Shown: positions 41,257-52,045, counted from the first letter of the stretch. The stretch is 64,000 bases of DNA from Agarophyton chilense (GCA_030374765.1 JARGXX010000115.1:186001-250000); one strand, 5' to 3'. Numbers and translations: made by a program. The notes: generated by a model from the letters alone, not told the origin.

Positions 41257-41472
41257 CTATGTTGAAAGGGTCCTCCGATCGAAGGAACGGACAATTTGAA
41301 CCGAAAGCTCACCCGGAAGGTACTCATCCTTCACATAGGAGTCGATCAAATTATTGTTTAGAACCATAGTGGGATGGAACCACGGTGCTCTGGAATAGAG
41401 GAATAGTCCTGAAGAGGATCTCAAAGGGGTATCTACACTGAATAAGCGAAATAAAGTCGGGAAAACGACCAT
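41257..41472 (-). pseudogene. Remnant of the antisense ORF in the old gypsy element
   Basis: The minus-strand frame has A-P-W-F-H-P followed by N-L-I-D-S-Y and L-P-G-E-L, collinear with A-P-W-F-H-P, D-L-I-Q-S-Y and L-P-G-D-L in the two younger ORFs (about half identical over 33 residues). It has the same strand relation and the same place, downstream of the chromodomain. Only this piece is recognisable. Confidence 0.7.
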
Positions 41473-41979
41473 TTACAGGAGCGGTGTTCTGATTTAAACA
41501 CAGGAAAACCAACAAAAGAAAGAACCACACCAATAACGATGGTACAGTGACGCCTCAGCTTCCCGAGAGGATAGATTAGCCTAATCGGTCGCGGTTCTTC
41601 CAGTTAAGAAACGGAGACTCGCGTAGGCGCCATATTCTAGAGCCAAGCACTCGATTGCCATTTACTTGGTGGTAGCGATGGTGGTGAAGCCATCGCTTAC
41701 GTCTATTCTAGACAGTGAACTAGACGTGTAGACTATAGTAGTGCAATCCAATCCTGGTCCATACACGTCGGCTACGCGAGTTTCTGTCTCTTGTCTGGAA
41801 GAACCGCGACCGGTTTGTCTAATCTATCCGCTTGGGAAGCTCAGGTGTCACTGTACCATCGTTATTGGTGTGTTTCTTTCTTTTGTTGGTTTTCCTGTGT
41901 TTAGGTCAGTCCACCGTCTCTCTATAAGGTCGTTTTCACCCGACTTTGTTTCGCTTATTTAGTGTGGATAACCCTTTTG
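41423..41979. repeat. Large imperfect inverted repeat (arms about 205 and 211 bp)
   Basis: The arm at 41423-41627 is the reverse complement of 41769-41979 with scattered mismatches and small gaps. A 141-bp spacer separates the arms. The longest shared blocks include GGAAGAACCGCGACCG and CACTGTACCATCGTTATTGG. The left arm overlaps the antisense-ORF remnant, so its coding sequence has been duplicated in inverted form. The spacer holds a smaller hairpin (AGCGATGG / CCATCGCT). Confidence 0.8.
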
Positions 41980-42399
41980 TAGGCCTGTACGCTTGGTCGT
42001 GCGTCCTATTTTGCCCTAAATATTCGCCCTACAATTTTCCATAGTTCACGGAATATCATTGTTCTTAAATCTTTCTATGATTTTTCTCCATTTACTGGGT
42101 TCATCACCTTCGTAGATATTTCCTGAACCACTGTGGTCTTACACCAACGCATCGGTGATATGAAGGCTCGGTCGCTGAGTTACTCCTCTTTGCGAGAGCG
42201 TAACTCGAACACCGGAGAGGTATTTCCCCATCTATGATTGCTTTACAGTCCAACCATCCGAAACAGTGACGACGCATGAGGAGGAATTCTTCGGGTTTGA
42301 CGGGAGAAGTAATCAGTTTACAGTACGTTTGTTGTTTTGAGATGCCGTCTCGTGCTCTCGGTTTGTTCTTTGACTACTATTGAACTTGGATGGTCCGTC
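41980..42399. other. No recognised gene
   Basis: Pyrimidine-rich on the plus strand, with no frame of interest. It might include a decayed 3' LTR of the old gypsy element, but I could not match it to 33276-33711. Confidence 0.35.
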
Positions 42400-43341
42400 T
42401 GCAGCTGTTAGTGCTGCAAATGCGGCCTTCGTTTTACGCTTCTCTTTTTGTGTAGAGTATTCGAAATCATCAATCCAATGACGCTTTTTCTTAGCATTGC
42501 AAGGTGGGTCTGTGAGACTTTGATTTTAGAGGTTCAATGAAAGAGCTCTCAGCTATGGGTTTTTCTTTTTGTCAATGCGTCGAATGACTTTTCCCAGGTG
42601 CTTTCCAGTTTTTCCACGATAGGATACGAACTATAGGGCCGGTATCAATTTTTTGAAGGAGCGAGACACTTGCATGGCGTGTTTGGAGAACGCGCTGAAG
42701 TCTTTTTTTAGCTCCAATTGCGAGAAATCAATCTTAGATTCCAGCTTTGTGCGTGGTGATTTCGGCTTCTCAGCCGAAATTGTATGCCGAATCGCATTTT
42801 ATGGTCGTGTAGAGGTCACCCGCTTGAAGCCATGTCGTCGAAGTAGTGAAAGCTAAAAGGTGAATAGATTTTTCATTCGAATGGGAGCAGATGTATCTTC
42901 CATGTCCCTTCGGAGTTCCTCGTCGACAGTAGCGTTTAGAGCGGCCAAGAAAATGGTATTCTTTTTTGTTTGCGCTCGTTCTTACTAGAACTTGCGCAGC
43001 ATGGCGTCCGTAAGCATACTGGAGTCTTTAAGGTCGGAAATTAAATTCAAATAGACAGTAGATTCTATCCATTCTGGATCAACACAGTATGTCAAATTGA
43101 CGGGACGGGCGGATTTTGTAGTTATTGACTCAACTACTGCGTGTTGTCAAGCTTGCGCTGTGGTTTGCTTGCAGTACCGATCGTACGAGCAGAGGAATTT
43201 CCTGATTGAGGCATAGTCCGTGCGGACAAGGCGGGGATGACTAATCGACGTAGAAACGAAAGACGGTTCCTGATACATGATCTTCGCCTGATTATCATCC
43301 GTTTGACTGCCATCATCGGCGTCCGACGGTACGTCGGACAT
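42400..43341 (-). pseudogene. Retroelement gag-like remnant
   Basis: The minus-strand frame from M-S-D-V-P (43341) continues through a TGA at 43147 in the same phase. It has I-S-H-P-R-L-V-R-T-D and V-N-L-T-Y-C-V-D-P-E-W, typical of gag starts in algal and oomycete LTR elements as I recall them. Farther down (about 42430-42520) a C-N-A-K-K-K-R-H-W-I-D-D segment looks like a decayed zinc knuckle. Several stops are present. The family cannot be assigned. Confidence 0.4.
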
Positions 43342-45740
43342 TACGATTGAACAAACGGTATGAATGTTGAATTAGTGTAGTGAATCCAGTGATCACTGTG
43401 GCGAACAACGCTGGTTGCATTGTTTTGTGATAAGGTTTGATGCTTCTTCTTTCGCAGGTACTACCTACGCGTATGCCTGCTGACGGAACCCTGTGTCCTC
43501 TTTGGGTTCCGTCCAGCCAGGGAGAGCCGGAAACCGCTTCATTGTGGGAGGCAATTTTTCTCTTTTGAAAGATAGGTCAAGCATTTAACCGTCTCAAAGC
43601 ACTTTATCACGTTCATATTTCAATGCAACTTCCACTAGTACCACCCAGTCGTCTTCTATTCTCTGGTTCAGGCTCAATTTGTCAAGCATGCAAGTCAGAG
43701 ATCAAATCCTTGTTGTAATACGATATTACCATGTTCGATTGCCCACAACTGGCTTAGCGTTTGAAGCTCCAAGCACGTTCACGATATGTCATGGCCTACT
43801 CCATATTCCTGGAGTTCATTTCAAAAGCTGTTCCCCCCGTTCCAATGCCTGATCGTACACCTCAAAATTATATGGGACATGTATATAAGAAAAAGACCTC
43901 ACCTAAAAAGCGGAAAGAGATGACAAATCTAATTTCCTAAATCTACTTTGTCGTTACAGTCTTACGCTCTCGTTTGAACTTCGCGAAAAGATCCGCCGGA
44001 GCCTGGAAGCCTAGCGTATTCCACACTTCAGGGTTCAGCACCGCGACAGCGCAACAGTAAAATCGTTGGTAGCTTCCACAAAAAAACTTCTACATTTAGG
44101 AGAAGAACACGGATGCCACATAATTCGTTCTCTGGCGTAATTACAAGACTACGTGGTCGTATTTCAAACAAAGTTTATTGTCCATCATTCATATCTCCGA
44201 TGTAAAGTTCGACTGGTTTTTATTTGTTTGTTTTCCACCAACCGCAATTATGCTTGTTCTTCAAAAACCTGAGAGAATTCTACAACTGTTTCATAAACAT
44301 AAAAAAGATCACTTGTTGTAATTCCATTAATGATTAGTATACTCTTAAGTGAACTTTTTCTCTTCCACCGCCAAATTATTTTTGGTGAACACTGATCACC
44401 ACAAAACTAACTCCCGAGTTTAGTGAGTCACTCATTCAAGAGTATATGATCACTCGTTTTTATGTCACTTGGGAGGGAGCAATATTCAATCAATTGAACT
44501 GTTCTCTTTATCGACATTTTCATATTGAGATAACTTTCATGATGGCCCGCTTTGTGGAATATTGATTTATTCGACACTCCAAAGGTGTTCATCCCATATA
44601 TACCTATATTTACATACCTGTCAGTACAATGTGAAGAACCTATAGGAATCAAGATGGATAGATTTTGGGGCGCACCATTCCAAGCACCACCTCATCAGTA
44701 CATGGAAAATAGAAACTCGGTTAAATAATAACCTTGTCTTGGGACTTCTCTAAAAAGATAAAAAGTTAATATTTGAGATGACAAGAAATGATTTCTATTT
44801 AAATGTGTGGCCCACCAATACTATGATACGAAACACAGATATTTCCGAAAACAATGTTGTACTGTCCTATTATACGGGTCCTCCATTCAAAGCTCAACAC
44901 TATTGTTCTCAAAGTCATGATTTCGCAAGAGACAATGACCTATTGACCAAGACCTCCTTTTATCAGAATCTGAAAGGGACTATAGATAGATCTCGAGTCT
45001 GTCCAAATTTCTGTTAGAACACTGAACGTAGGACGCCATCAAGGAAACTCTCGCTTTTTATATTCCACCCTGTCTGATGATGAAAAAACGGACTTAACGT
45101 TCTCAACCTCTGTACCGTTCGACAACTCTCTCACTATTCGCTTTGTGGTTTATCCCTGACTGTCTCTTGTTTACGTTTTAGAGCATTAAAATGGTCAGTT
45201 GTCACGAGACATGGTCGTTATCGTTGACCTACATTGGTCCCAAAGTCTGTAAGCCGATATTGAATCAGGGTTTCTCGTTCTTTTTAGCGAACTCTTGATT
45301 GTTAAGTTGAATTTGCATCTCGCGAGGAAAATTTTTCCATATCAGTGTACTTACTCTCTCGAAAGAGTCAACTGCATTCGTTGCTTGCATTTCTACACAT
45401 AACCTCGAAAGTTGCGGGCATTCCTCACAATGACACTCATCGTATTCCCAGGTGCAGACCACAAAAACTATCTACACAAGAAAATTTTTATGTGGTCTGT
45501 TGCTCGAAGACGAGGTGAGACACGCACTACCAAATGAGACCAGCGTCATCATGATGCGCGTTGTTGACTCTGGACATGTCTTGAATTTTGATACAATTCA
45601 TGTTCTCTGCGAATGAAGTAAAGACATGAAAAGTATTCGTATTCGTATAGTTTTTGTCTCTCATTTACTCCAGAAAAGTCTGATGCTCTCGAACCGAAAG
45701 TCGAATTCTGTGAAACAACTTAAGTAGTGAAGAGAATAGG
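43342..45740. other. 2.4 kb without a recognised gene
   Basis: AT-rich with short frames only (for example 44428-44652 minus and 44778-45017 plus). A weak inverted match exists between about 44331-44354 and 44425-44455, which could be a small hairpin. No conserved domain is seen. Confidence 0.35.
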
Positions 45741-46349
45741 ATGCAAAGAAGGAAGGTTCTTGCTGGCTCCGAAAAAACAAGAACGAAGTGCTTTTGCAGC
45801 ATTACTATCCCATCCAAGATCACCAACATCATGAGCTCAAGTTCTCCATGTCGGAGGTGTTTTAAAAAGCCAAGTGGCTGTCTACATTTTCTATGTCGCC
45901 AATGTTCGTTCACTGCTTCGCAATGTATCCAAAACAACTGTTTCAGTGGCCATTGTCCTTCCAAACCCAATGAAGTTGAACTCGGGTCTTCCTACATGTT
46001 CTGGTCTGTTACTGGTATGAAAGATCCTGAGCTGGATGAAAAGCAAGACGTCGGTGATGTTGCTCAAAAAACTGAGAGGGCAAAAATCGACCGTCCTTCA
46101 TCGAAGCCTGCCGATTCGAAGTTTTTGAAAAGCAACAAAGGAAAAACAAGTCGGAATTCTGGACAGTTGAAACCTATTCATATTCGTTCACCCAACCCGA
46201 TAGAGAATACGGAGATCCCAAGGTCAGGTTCTAGTTCCAATCCAAATGGCATGACTGCAATATCAACTTCGAGGAGTTCCACAGCGTCAAAACGCATTCA
46301 TTCGTCAAAGCCGTTGAGGCGAGGAAGCTCACGGCATGAAGGATATTGA
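45741..46349 (+). CDS. Hypothetical Cys-rich basic protein, 202 aa
   Basis: This open frame has an unusual Cys cluster at about residues 37-75 (C-R-R-C-F-K-K, then C-L-H-F-L-C-R-Q-C, then C-I-Q-N-N-C and G-H-C), which could bind zinc. The C-terminal half is Ser/Lys/Arg-rich and probably disordered, with S-K-R-I-H-S-S-K-P-L-R-R-G near the end. It resembles no family I can name. It may be a small nuclear protein, or the nucleocapsid end of a decayed gag. No promoter signal was found. Confidence 0.3.
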   Translation: MQRRKVLAGSEKTRTKCFCSITIPSKITNIMSSSSPCRRCFKKPSGCLHFLCRQCSFTASQCIQNNCFSGHCPSKPNEVELGSSYMFWSVTGMKDPELDEKQDVGDVAQKTERAKIDRPSSKPADSKFLKSNKGKTSRNSGQLKPIHIRSPNPIENTEIPRSGSSSNPNGMTAISTSRSSTASKRIHSSKPLRRGSSRHEGY

Positions 46350-47376
46350 AGATTGATGGCTTTTCAAGATACGTGAAATCTTATGAGCAGCAGTCTGATG
46401 TCCATGGTTTACAAATTCATATCGTCCGAAGGCAAACCCAACATGTTTTTACTTGAAAAGGAAATTGCCCTGAAGATGCTACGTGTACCACATCGAATCT
46501 TTGTTTTTGATGTTGTAGAGGGCTATGTGATTATTCAGAGCATCAAAACGTATTTGCTCCGGTATTTGAGAGATTGAATTTCTCAAGAGACGCCGGGAAT
46601 AGGGAAAAGAATGTCGACATCTTTCACTCTCGATTTTCTTTGCGAAATAATGAGAATAACGCTGGTGCTGACAGTCAGAATGCAGAATGAATAGCATGTT
46701 TTATAACTATTCTTAAGGGTTTCCTGCTTGGCCAAAAAAAGCACTCTTCGTACGTTTTTTGAAGGGTAGAAGTACTTTTTTAGTAGTGGAGGTAATCAAT
46801 TGGTACACGATCGTACACGCTGTTCCCGAGTGTACATTATTTCCAAGTGCATCTTTGCTGTGTGTTTCATACAATCTTTATGGCGGTTGCCTTGTTTTGA
46901 ACCAAACGGAAGGCGCTCACATGAGTGGTGAGCTTAAGCGGTCTGTGAACGATTGCGACCGGCGTGAATGATAGATCGGCAACCACAGCTTTCCAAGTAG
47001 ACAAAACATCTTGTGCGGCGGCTCCTAAAATGTATAAGTTGTACACGGCTGAGATTGCCCGAAAGATAGGGCACCATACCGATATGAGAAAGAGTATCAG
47101 CCAATCCAAAGAAACTGTTAACAGCGTTTGCTGAAGCAGTGCTTTGAACTCAATGATGTTCCACCGCGTGAATTCGTTTGTCGTTGTTAAATTGTTTAGT
47201 GTTTACCATGCGGTGCTTGGACGAGAAATATACCATCGTATGTGAACACGATGAAAAGACAATGAAGACTACATAAATTCCATTTACTTGCGAAATAAAA
47301 AGTGAGCCACATCGAATAAGGCGAATGAGTGCAGCTCAAGCTTGCAAAACAATTGTTCCGGGGTGACAGAAGGAGT
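46350..47376. other. No recognised gene
   Basis: Short frames only. The last 300 bases are the 3' flank of the minus-strand secreted-protein gene. Confidence 0.4.
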
Positions 47377-48186
47377 CTACGCATCAGCATTAGCAGTGGC
47401 AGTGCCACCTCCCCCACCCCCACCCGGGGCCCCAACGCCCGAATTTCCAAAAGTGCCCGTGAGCGATGTGAAACCATCGTCCAAAGCTGCGACCACTCCG
47501 GACCCTCCAGAACCAATAGCGCCGGTAAACACACCGGGGGAGAAATCGCCTAGACCGCCGTTGCCGGCCACTGCTGTTACGCCTTGCGCGTTTCCTGCGC
47601 CGCCGCCGCCGCCCGAGCCGCCGGTTCCAACAGCGGTGGCCGTGGATGAGGAGGAGCTCGTGACTGTGACCGAGGCTGTTGGGGCTCGCGACGACAATGG
47701 CGCGGGAGATGGCGCGGGAGATGGCGCGCGAGATGGCGCTCGGGTGCGCGTTGGAGACGGGGCTCGGGTGCGTGTTGGAGACGGGGCTCGAGTGCGCGTT
47801 GGAGACGGGGCTCGAGTGCGTACTGGCGCGCGCGACGGAGCCGGCGACGGAGCCGGTGACGGACCAGGTGGCGGACCAGGTGGCGGTACTGGAATTGGAA
47901 AGAAGAAGAATGGGAAGAACGGGAATCCAATTGGTGCGCCACCACCACCGCCGCCACCTCCTCCACCGCCGCCGCCACCTCCACCGCCGCCACCACCACC
48001 GCCGCCGCCACCACCACCGCCGCCGCCACCACCACCGCCGCCACCGCCACCGCCACCGCCACCGCCACCACCACCTCCGCCGGCACCGTCTCCAAGTCCA
48101 AACGGAAAGGCAAACGGTTGTCGAACACTCGGAACCGCGCAGACGACGACCAGAAGAGCCGCGAAAACGACAAAGGTAGACTTCAT
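47377..48186 (-). CDS. Secreted Gly-rich / octapeptide-repeat protein (paralog 1)
   Basis: 269 codons. The N-terminus M-K-S-T-F-V-V-F-A-A-L-L-V-V-V-C-A is a clear signal peptide. It is followed by a run of about 50 glycines, a hydrophobic Pro/Phe stretch, and a repeat region with the 8-residue period R-A-P-S-P-T-R-T (24-bp units, three to four copies). The last 110 residues share a pattern with the gene at 49724-50764: S-V-T-V-T, an A-T-A segment, G-G-S-G-G, A-G-N-G-G, G-V-F-x-G-A-I-G-S-G-G-S-G. It is probably an extracellular-matrix or cell-wall protein; no enzyme motif is present. The plus-strand 329-codon frame over the same place is its mirror image and is not a gene. Confidence 0.7.
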   Translation of the reverse strand: MKSTFVVFAALLVVVCAVPSVRQPFAFPFGLGDGAGGGGGGGGGGGGGGGGGGGGGGGGGGGGGGGGGGGGGGGGGGGGGGGGAPIGFPFFPFFFFPIPVPPPGPPPGPSPAPSPAPSRAPVRTRAPSPTRTRAPSPTRTRAPSPTRTRAPSRAPSPAPSPAPLSSRAPTASVTVTSSSSSTATAVGTGGSGGGGGAGNAQGVTAVAGNGGLGDFSPGVFTGAIGSGGSGVVAALDDGFTSLTGTFGNSGVGAPGGGGGGGTATANADA

Positions 48187-48301
48187 TTGGAAAGCGATTT
48201 GTATCCGAGAATCTCAGCTACACAAGGAGCAACAAAGGGGCCGGCGAGAGTTGCTCTTTGGAGCAGTGCAATCGCGCAAGGAGACTCTTGCATGCTGTCG
48301 G

Positions 48302-48308
48302 TTTTATA
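48302..48308 (-). promoter_or_regulatory. Candidate TATA box of paralog 1
   Basis: TATAAAA on the minus strand, about 115 bases upstream of the ATG at 48186, a reasonable distance for a core promoter with a short leader. Confidence 0.45.
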
Positions 48309-49723
48309 TGCAGAGCGAACGGTTCGGGTAAACGCATTCAAAGTGCGGGAATTCTTAATGCGCTGCGCATGTACCTCCGTATATTTCGGTATATACTTCG
48401 TATCAACGGATAACAGCGTCCTCACAATCTTCCTGCTTCGACCCGGTGCGTTTCGTTGATTGTGTGCTTATCATCAAGGGTGGTCATTTCGCTCTCACTG
48501 ATTTCAGAGCTGTATTCCTATGTTGCCAAGGAGGTAGGGGCTAGCTTATAGCGGCCAATCTGCTTGGCAAAAAACCCCACAACATTGATTTAGTTTGAAG
48601 CACAGCGGATAACTGGGCAGTAATATTGTTTGTAGCCTATATCTTGGTGCCTATCCATCAATCACAGGAATTGTATAAACCAATTGCTTTGTGCGGTCCA
48701 GAGCCGCAGGCGACTGACATATTTAGCTCTGCAATGTCGTACTGCGCACTAGGTACAATGGTAGTTATCGATTTCACATTGCTCAATCATGTGGAATACT
48801 CTGTAAACCGCAGTTCGAATGACACTTTTGGTGGATAGCCTGGCTTGCCTCTACCTCGTTGAATGCCCATTTACTTGTACCATAAATCCATGTCGTGTAC
48901 CGTATTAATCGATTTATTTGGCGGTTCCCGCGTAACTGTCAAGAAAAAGTTTATAATAGTGAGTAGGCTAGCCATCAGTTCAACATAGTTTTTATATCAT
49001 CATGTTCCTTTGGTTTTCTTCTTCCACGTTATAGAATTCCTATATGGCTGTGAAAAGCTCTCTATTGTCTAAAGGCCAAAACACGAAAATATTTCGGTCA
49101 AAATAACGAATGTAACACTGGAATGTCCAGCAACGCAGAAGAGCGTTTATTTGGAGACTGTAAGGGCGGCGGTGTGCTCCTTTCGACCCTGAGCACTGGC
49201 GTTGGACGCCCTCCTGCCACCGTCGCCATCAGCAAGCGCCAATCACAGTCTAACCTTCTCCGCAGTCAAGATTACTTTGCTAGCGAGCAGCTGCTCTTTC
49301 TGAGATCTTCTGTGGGCATCTCAGTTCTGCCGTGTACACGAAAGGACACAGTTTTTATACATTTCACACTTGCGCACTTCCTACTCGATTTTTTAGAATG
49401 TTGCTCCGATTGAAACTGGTAAATGTTTGCGCCATAAAATGATGCTATTGAAACATGATGCCGTGAGTGACATGTATTATCTGTGTTTGTGCAACCAACG
49501 TAAAAAATTATCATATGTATGACTGTTGTGTATGTTCTGAACAGGGCTAGCGAAGATGGTTAAAATTTTCAATGCCCATTATAGCAATGACAGCTTTTAC
49601 GAGAGTCACCTATCTTCATCATGTCGCATTAATTATAAATCGAGATACTTCATCGACAAATTTGGACAACGATCAATACACACAATGATAACTGTGTAAA
49701 GGATTCTCTATTGGGAGCATGCA
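48309..49723. other. Intergenic between the two secreted-protein genes
   Basis: Short frames only (for example 48626-48838 and 49123-49413, plus strand), without domains. It includes the upstream region of paralog 1 and the downstream region of paralog 2. Confidence 0.4.
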
Positions 49724-50764
49724 TCACGTGGATGCCATACCATCGCCAGATCCGCCATCACCGCCAGAACCAGCAGCCGCGCCATTGTTGAATACACCAG
49801 AGGGCATCACATTACCACCGGATGCGGTCCCAATTCCGGAGCCTCCAGAGCCAATCGCGCCTGCAAATACACCAGGAGACCCATCACCCGCTCCACCATT
49901 TCCGGCATTGGCATTAACACCGAAGGCATTCGCAGATCCTCCGTCACCACCTGGGCCGCCATTACCGGTCGCAGTTGCCATAGAATTTGAAGAAGTAGTG
50001 ACTGTCACTGAACCGCCATGGGAAGAGGGGGACGAACTGGGCGCCACCGGAGTTCGAGATGGAGATGGAGTCGGAGTATTCGAAGGTGTGGGAGAGGAAG
50101 AGAGCGATGGAGATGGGGATCGGGACGGACTGGGTGTCGCTGTCCTCGAGGGGATTGGAGATGCGCTTCTAGACGGCCTGGGGCGAGGAGTCCTGGACGG
50201 TGAGGGTTTGGGAGTCCGAGAGGGTGTCGGGTGTGGAGTCCGAGAGGGTGTCGGGTGTGGAGTCCGAGAGGGTGTCGGGTGTGGAGTCCGAGAGGGTGTC
50301 GGGTGTGGAGTCCGAGAGGGTGTTGGGTGTGGAGTCCGAGAGGGTGTTGGGTGTGGAGTCCGAGAGGGTGTTGGGTGTGGAGTCCGAGAGGGTGTTGGGT
50401 GTGGAGTCCGAGAGGGTGTTGGGTGTGGAGTCCGAGAGGGCGTTGGGTATGGTGTCCGAGACGGAGTTGGAGACGAAGTTCGGGACGGTGTCGAATACGG
50501 GCTGCGAGAAGGCTTCGGGGACTTTGAAGAAACAGACGTCGATGAATAGGGATACTTAGTCGGTGTAGTATGACCCAGTGGTTTCTCCGGCTTTCGAGGT
50601 TTCATAGCTGATCCACGGCCAGCACCTCCGCCACGGCCAGCACCTCCGCCACCGCCTCCGCCACCACCACGCCCTTTGTACTGAACCGGAGAAGCAGGCC
50701 AGTCCTTTGCAAGAGCACTTGAAACGACCAGCAGAGCTGCGAGTGCAGCGAAAGTGTACCTCAT
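49724..50764 (-). CDS. Secreted Gly-rich / octapeptide-repeat protein (paralog 2)
   Basis: 346 codons with a signal peptide (M-R-Y-T-F-A-A-L-A-A-L-L-V-V-S-S-A-L-A), then a short basic segment with a Gly run, and a long array of P-S-R-T-P-H-P-T octapeptides (about ten nearly perfect copies plus diverged flanks). It ends in the same C-terminal module as paralog 1 (S-V-T-V-T, N-A-F-G-V, A-G-N-G-G, P-G-V-F-A-G-A-I-G-S-G-G-S-G). Both genes lie on the minus strand 1.5 kb apart, so they probably arose by tandem duplication. Pro/Ser/Thr repeats suggest an O-glycosylated extracellular protein. The function is not known. Confidence 0.75.
   Translation of the reverse strand: MRYTFAALAALLVVSSALAKDWPASPVQYKGRGGGGGGGGGAGRGGGAGRGSAMKPRKPEKPLGHTTPTKYPYSSTSVSSKSPKPSRSPYSTPSRTSSPTPSRTPYPTPSRTPHPTPSRTPHPTPSRTPHPTPSRTPHPTPSRTPHPTPSRTPHPTPSRTPHPTPSRTPHPTPSRTPHPTPSRTPKPSPSRTPRPRPSRSASPIPSRTATPSPSRSPSPSLSSSPTPSNTPTPSPSRTPVAPSSSPSSHGGSVTVTTSSNSMATATGNGGPGGDGGSANAFGVNANAGNGGAGDGSPGVFAGAIGSGGSGIGTASGGNVMPSGVFNNGAAAGSGGDGGSGDGMAST
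50213..50455. repeat. 24-bp coding minisatellite, about 10 units
   Basis: The plus-strand unit is GTCCGAGAGGGTGTCGGGTG plus TGGA. The left units carry GTGTCGGG and the right units GTGTTGGG, a single C/T switch that divides the array into two homogenised blocks. Each unit encodes one octapeptide. Confidence 0.9.
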
Positions 50765-51719
50765 CGCGAGAAAAAGGACAATCCGTGTAGAGAAAGGTGG
50801 TCAGGTGTACTCAGATGCTCCCACTGGACAGGTATTGTACGGTCGGTGGGTCATGCTGAGGCCTTCGTTCCCCTTTTGTACGAGGTCGGACTGTGTTCAG
50901 AAATGCGGTTGACAGGTAATGACAGCTGAGACGACGACGAAGTGATTACCCACACACATCAGCTCTATGCTCGTACATTTCCAATTCTTGACCCACTGGG
51001 CCCTCGATGTATCTACTATGACCTCCTTTGTCTCATTTCGCTAACACTAGTCCATCGCCATTGCTGCCATCGCGCTACGCAAATTACTTGCTCGGGCCAA
51101 TGGCTTTCACAGACCCTCTAAACTTGACAAATACTTCTTCCACTCGCATCGGAAAGTGCTTGGTGTTTCCAGCAGGCGAACCGCAAACTTCTTTGCTGCA
51201 GCTGCATACAGAATTAATGCTATAATGAGGGTTATGAATTCGTCAGTCAAAACCCAAAAGCGGGTGGCAGTTGCTCTCATTAATCGTAGAATTAAAAATG
51301 AACGCAACGCCCTGCACCCGTCTTGCTTACAAGCATATGCGCAACGGTCGTTTGGGATTTATAATCCTACCAAGTGAATAATGAAAAGCTACTTCGTGTC
51401 GTTCGTTCATATTTTTCGTATTTAAAATGGCTATGACACGCACCATTGGCCGTAGTTGTTTAAAGCTGCCGTTTAGGTCCTGTTTTCGATCATGCCCTTT
51501 CACCGTCCCCTCAGTTGCTGATGGGCGAAACACACGCTGTACACGATTGCATCTGCGCGGAACATTTGTTTTACACGATACGCTTTTTAATGACGAGCTT
51601 CTTGTCACGGAGCATTTCTCTCTCTCACAGAGGTGCATAGTACGGAGTCACTACCCCTGTGAACGAGTCCAATGAACCCTTTGCTTGGAACTCTACATTG
51701 TCCACTGAAAACCCTCCTT
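50765..51719. other. No recognised gene
   Basis: Upstream region of paralog 2. CCCTTTTGTACGA lies at about 50872-50884, matching the motif upstream of the decarboxylase. Short frames to the right (for example 51427-51675) are unassigned. Confidence 0.4.
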
Positions 51720-52045
51720 TTAAGAATGAACATCCACGTGCATTCTTTTGCACGACCTATCATTCTCGGCACCGCCGCTGTCTTGACAAAAGGCCTCCAG
51801 TCTTTTTTTTTGTAACATAATGAGTGCCACAGGGAAAGGATGACAAATGTATGCCCATTCCGAATGCAATTGAGGCGACAACAATTGGACACTCGGCGCT
51901 TTCACATATTTGCTCAGCAGCCTTTCTCGCCTTTTCGGAAAGTCGACCGTGGTACGAGATCGCAAGAACACCATTACAGTTGTGTAATTCTTCCGTAACA
52001 CCCACAGCAGAACTCTTGAACCCAAAAAAAAACCTAGTTTAAAGC
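51720..52045 (-). pseudogene. RecQ-type DNA helicase fragment
   Basis: Two overlapping minus-strand frames read as helicase motifs V and VI. The frame ending at 51760 has I-S-Y-H-G-R-L, then V-V-A-S-I-A-F-G-M-G-I (RecQ V-A-T-x-A-F-G-M-G-I). The other frame continues with L-E-A-F-C-Q-D-S-G-G-A-E-N-D-R-S, matching the Q-E-x-G-R-A-G-R-D signature with substitutions. A frameshift joins them near 51850. The rest of the helicase is absent. It could be a decayed host gene or a piece carried by a transposon. Confidence 0.65.

Larger units (their letters stand above)
33276..41979 (+). mobile_element. Old, degenerate chromodomain Ty3/gypsy retrotransposon
   Basis: Plus-strand remnants appear in the order gag, protease, RT, RNase H, integrase, GPY/F module, chromodomain, then a minus-strand remnant of the antisense ORF. 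Gag and protease match the element at 54419-63183 closely in protein sequence (for example a shared G-V-T-C-W-P-E-A-V-Q-Y-L-L-R-S-Y-A run), so it belongs to the same family but is far older. There are many stops and frameshifts. The boundaries are estimates: the left begins after the pogo element, the right is taken at the end of the inverted repeat. Confidence 0.8.

Noticed and set aside
47342..48331. 329-codon plus-strand frame with a long proline run
   Set aside because: Mirror image of the Gly-rich secreted gene on the minus strand, which has a signal peptide and a paralog.
50207..50455. CRISPR-like array
   Set aside because: Head-to-tail 24-bp units without spacers, inside a coding frame; a minisatellite.
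49719..50549. Plus-strand 276-codon repeat frame
   Set aside because: Antisense of the octapeptide array; the 24-bp period opens several frames at once.
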